Shown here one piece after another: positions 61,076 to 64,000 of a stretch of DNA of 64,000 nt. This DNA is from Brachyhypopomus gauderio (lineage: Eukaryota > Chordata > Actinopteri > Gymnotiformes > Hypopomidae): contig NW_027506874.1 of the NCBI RefSeq assembly GCF_052324685.1, forward strand, positions 636,927 to 700,926, given 5' to 3'. The first letter of the stretch is position 1, and each line of letters begins with the position of its first letter. The position numbers and the translations under genes are program-made. Below the pieces are notes generated by a model. That model made no database searches, had not been told where the DNA came from, and worked only from the letters and a program-made list of their open reading frames with translations.

Positions 61076-64000
61076 CTAAACTCGAGACAATGCATCAGCT
61101 ATTACGTTATCCCTACCCCTGATGTGCTGAATTAGGAGTGGGTAACGCTGGAGAATTAAACTCCACCGCATGATGCGTTGATTCTGGTTTCTCATTTTAT
61201 CAATAAAAACCAGTGGGTTGTGATCAGTGTAAACAGTTATGGGGACCAATGAAGACCCCAAATAAACTTCAAAATGTTGCACAGCAAGAATCAGGGCAAG
61301 AGCCTCACGTTCCACAGTGGAGTAAGCTCTTTGGTGACTATTAAATTTCTTAGAGTAGTAGCATACTGGATGCTCTACCCCACCCAAGTCACTCTGCATC
61401 AACACAGCACCAGCACCATGCTCACTGGCATCTACAGCCAAACAAAAGGGAGAGTTAAAGTTTGGGGCCTGCAACACCGGAGCAGTAGCTAAAAGACATT
61501 TTGCATTATCAAAGGCTTCCTGACAATTACTAGACCACTGAAACTGAGCTTTAGGACTGAGAAGGTTAGTTAAAGGCGCAACCACAGAAGCAAAGTTCTT
61601 ACAAAAAGCCCTGTAATAACCAGCCATTCCCAAAAACCTCCGGAGTTCCCGACGGTTTCTTGGCACCGGGAAATTACAGATGGCCTCAACCTTTGCCTCG
61701 ACAGGCCGAACCTGTCCACCTCCAACAACCTTACCCAGATATGTAACTCTGGCCTTCCCAAACTCACATTTAGCTAAATTAATTGTCAGATTGGCTTCCG
61801 AAAGACGGGTAAACAGTTCTCTTATCTTACTCACATGATCACTCCAGGTGGTGCTATAGATCACCAGATCATCCAGGTAAGCATCACACCCTCTCATACC
61901 CGCTAAAACACGATTAACAAGCCTTTGAAAAGTTGATGGGGCATTTCTGACCCCAAAAGGCATCACTTGGTACTGCAGGAAATTGTCAGGTGTTACAAAG
62001 GCAGTGAGTTCTTTTGCCCTAGCAGTCAAAGGAACTTGCCAGTACCCCTTTAAAAGGTCAAACTTGCTGACATACGTCTCAGATCCTACACGGTCCACAC
62101 AATCATCACACCTGGGTAAAGGGAAACAGTCTGGTTTTGTAACAGCATTTAATTTTCGATAGTCAGTGCAGAAGCGATATGTACCATCCGGTTTATCAAC
62201 AAGTAGACAAGGAGAGCTCCAGGCACTAAAACTGGGCTCAGCAAGATTATTAGTCAACAAGTACTCCACTTCCCTACACAACAACTCCCTCTTCCTTGGG
62301 TTTACACGGTAGGCATGTTGTTTAATGGGGGATGCCCCAGCCACATCAATATCGTGCTCAACCAGCGAGGTACGAGTTGGGATATCGGGAAAGAGAGATG
62401 GAAATTCACTAATGAGGCCAACAATATCATCCTTCTCCTCATTAGAGAGATGGGAAAGATACCGAGACAAATCTGCCAGAACCTCAGAGTTCTGAAGGCG
62501 CCCGACCACAATTTCATAGGGTGGTCCACCAACACCTTCATCCAATTCTTTACTGACAATACTCAAACAGCAATCCCTCACCACAGCGGGCTCACCCTCC
62601 TTAGAGCCCTTAGGCACAACAGGAGCCAATCCACCAGATGCTGGCAAAACAGATGGAAAGTAAGGCTTTAAGAGATTGATGTGACAAACTTGCCCCTTTT
62701 TACGCCGATCAGGAGTACTCAGCAAATAATTATAATCAGGAAGACACTTAATGATTTCATAAGGCCCACTAAACTTAGCCTGAAATGGACTGGTCGGCAA
62801 TGGTAACAGCGCCAACACCTGGTCACCAAGTTTAAACTGCCGATGTTCCGCTTTACAGTTAAATAAAGTCTGCATTTTAGACTGTACCTTCCCCAACCTG
62901 CGCCTGGCAGCCGCTCTAGCCTCATACAGACGATACCTGAAACCAGAAACATAATCCACGACATTAACTGGAACCTCTGTAGCACTCCACTCATCAGCTA
63001 AAACAACTGTTGGCCCCCTCACTGTATGTCCAAAGACAAGTTCATTAGGGCTAAAACCAGTGCTCTCTTGTACAACCTCCCTAATAGCTAAGAGTAACCA
63101 AGGTAAACCTTCCTCCCAATCAGCCCCAAGCTCAACGCAATAAGATCTTAGGAGAGATTTCAGGGTCTGGTGGAAGCGTTCCATGGCACCCTGACTTTGA
63201 GGATGATAAGCACTTGAAATATTATGTTTGGTTTTTAGCTGACTTAAAGCCCTAGCGAACTGTCTTGACATGAAATTAGAGCCTTGATCACTTTGAATAA
63301 CTTTGGGAATGCCAAAAATAGATATAAAACTAATGAGTGCTTTAAGCACAGATTTTGCTGTAATCGATCTGAGAGGGTAAGCTGCAGGATAACGCGTAGA
63401 CTGGCACATTACAGTCAACAGATACGACCGCCCACTCTTGGATTGAGGCAGTGGTCCCACACAGTCAACAAGCAGATGCTCAAAGGGACTAGAGACAACT
63501 GGGATCGGACATAATGGAGCCACAGGAACCTTCTGGTTAGGCTTGCCAGTTAATTGGCAGACATGACACGTTCTAACAAAAACGGACACGTCCCGCTTTA
63601 GCTTGGGCCAAAAGAACCTGCGTGTTATTCTATCGTACGTCTTCCTAACCCCTGTGTGTCCAGCCATACCATTATGAGCTAGCTCCAAGATGGCTTTCCT
63701 GAATTTACAGGGTACTACTACCTGTAACACCGTGTTGGTAAATGTGTCACACCGGAAAGTCCATCGTCTACACAACAACCCATCTTGCAAATAATATCCT
63801 GGTGTTGAGTCACATGCTTCATCTCTTGTTGCGGCTAAAGCAAACAAGGATTGAAGGGTGGAATCAGCTAACTGTTCTCTGATCAGCTCTTCCCGAGACA
63901 CCTCAAATAGATCAGACAAAGAACTGTCCATTCCTTCAGAACCCACCCCTGCTAACAGAAGCCGGTCCTTGCTCCCTTCTGCCACCAGAGGATCCACACT
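61076..64000 (-). CDS. Gmr1-type Ty3/gypsy Pol: integrase then reverse transcriptase-RNase H (partial)
   Basis: Open for at least 974 codons and running off the right edge; the ATG at 63997 is not necessarily the start. Order of domains: integrase zinc finger (LAHNGMAGHTG, near 106-116, and TCHVCQ near 143), then the DDE core with Asp in LLVDCVGPLP, Asp in IQSDQGSNF and Glu in GAMERFHQTLKS. The integrase C-terminal region (FKLGDQVLALLP, KFSGPYEII) is next. Then comes reverse transcriptase (PSFSAWSSPCLLVDKPDGT, FDLLKGYWQVPL, YLDDLVIYS near 705-715) and RNase H (AVDASEHGAGAVLMQ, YTDHNPL, ALSRV). Normal Ty3/gypsy order is RT-RNase H-integrase, so this matches the reversed Gmr1 lineage described from cod. 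No stop or frameshift was visible. Gag and protease would lie outside the window. Confidence 0.93.
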   Translation of the reverse strand, partial: SVDPLVAEGSKDRLLLAGVGSEGMDSSLSDLFEVSREELIREQLADSTLQSLFALAATRDEACDSTPGYYLQDGLLCRRWTFRCDTFTNTVLQVVVPCKFRKAILELAHNGMAGHTGVRKTYDRITRRFFWPKLKRDVSVFVRTCHVCQLTGKPNQKVPVAPLCPIPVVSSPFEHLLVDCVGPLPQSKSGRSYLLTVMCQSTRYPAAYPLRSITAKSVLKALISFISIFGIPKVIQSDQGSNFMSRQFARALSQLKTKHNISSAYHPQSQGAMERFHQTLKSLLRSYCVELGADWEEGLPWLLLAIREVVQESTGFSPNELVFGHTVRGPTVVLADEWSATEVPVNVVDYVSGFRYRLYEARAAARRRLGKVQSKMQTLFNCKAEHRQFKLGDQVLALLPLPTSPFQAKFSGPYEIIKCLPDYNYLLSTPDRRKKGQVCHINLLKPYFPSVLPASGGLAPVVPKGSKEGEPAVVRDCCLSIVSKELDEGVGGPPYEIVVGRLQNSEVLADLSRYLSHLSNEEKDDIVGLISEFPSLFPDIPTRTSLVEHDIDVAGASPIKQHAYRVNPRKRELLCREVEYLLTNNLAEPSFSAWSSPCLLVDKPDGTYRFCTDYRKLNAVTKPDCFPLPRCDDCVDRVGSETYVSKFDLLKGYWQVPLTARAKELTAFVTPDNFLQYQVMPFGVRNAPSTFQRLVNRVLAGMRGCDAYLDDLVIYSTTWSDHVSKIRELFTRLSEANLTINLAKCEFGKARVTYLGKVVGGGQVRPVEAKVEAICNFPVPRNRRELRRFLGMAGYYRAFCKNFASVVAPLTNLLSPKAQFQWSSNCQEAFDNAKCLLATAPVLQAPNFNSPFCLAVDASEHGAGAVLMQSDLGGVEHPVCYYSKKFNSHQRAYSTVEREALALILAVQHFEVYLGSSLVPITVYTDHNPLVFIDKMRNQNQRIMRWSLILQRYPLLIQHIRGRDNVIADALSRV

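Noticed and set aside
61274..61492. Plus-strand and alternative minus-strand frames within 61-64 kb
   Set aside because: Shadows of the continuous gypsy Pol frame, which has all catalytic motifs.

Overview
The window looks like nuclear DNA of a ray-finned fish, probably a teleost. Genes are split by GT-AG introns and microsatellites are abundant. Many hAT, Tc1/mariner, LINE and Ty3/gypsy insertions are present. The host genes are a gonadotropin-releasing hormone receptor, a PKC-like kinase, a BEN-domain gene and an LRAT/PLAAT-like gene. The exact species cannot be read from the sequence.

Layout. 1-1.0 kb: a 41-bp tandem array holding a small hAT element. 1.44-1.84 kb: last coding exon of a GnRH receptor (+). 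1.8-15.8 kb: no gene seen; it holds a decayed Tc1 copy, microsatellites and several minisatellites, including a 2-kb G-rich 20-bp array. 15.8-20.2 kb: an apparently complete 11-exon PKC-delta/theta-like kinase gene (-) that lacks C1/C2 regulatory domains and carries two tandemly duplicated 90-bp exons. 20.3-28.1 kb: repeats, two elements of one intron-containing IS630/mariner family, the 3' end of a DUF4806-type gene (-), telomere-like repeats with a hAT insertion, and a 43-bp minisatellite.

28.08-48.55 kb: the 43-bp minisatellite is interrupted by 20.5 kb whose ends are inverted repeats starting CCCATACG. The tract encloses a seven-exon BEN-domain gene (+, 31.65-37.90 kb) and later nested insertions: two non-autonomous LTR elements with apparently identical LTRs, a 2.8-kb hAT element whose target duplication copied the exon-1 splice donor, a full-length but broken LINE, and an intact-looking Tc1 transposon. 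This is the best candidate for an undescribed unit: a large cargo-bearing DNA transposon with a BEN gene.

48.6-59.2 kb: two copies of a roughly 1.8-2 kb segment bearing an LRAT/PLAAT-like gene. Copy 1 is open and has a 207-bp internal duplication of its start exon. Copy 2 is a pseudogene. Between them lies a 4.1-kb hAT element carrying a gypsy chromodomain fragment and LTR. 59.5-64 kb: a third member of the same hAT type abuts the 3' LTR of a Ty3/gypsy element (-) whose integrase precedes its reverse transcriptase, the Gmr1-type order; this ORF runs off the window edge.

The host genes show no functional linkage. The dominant theme is layered transposition, and precise target-site duplications allow the order of many insertions to be read. 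All calls were made by eye; no alignment or database search was run.
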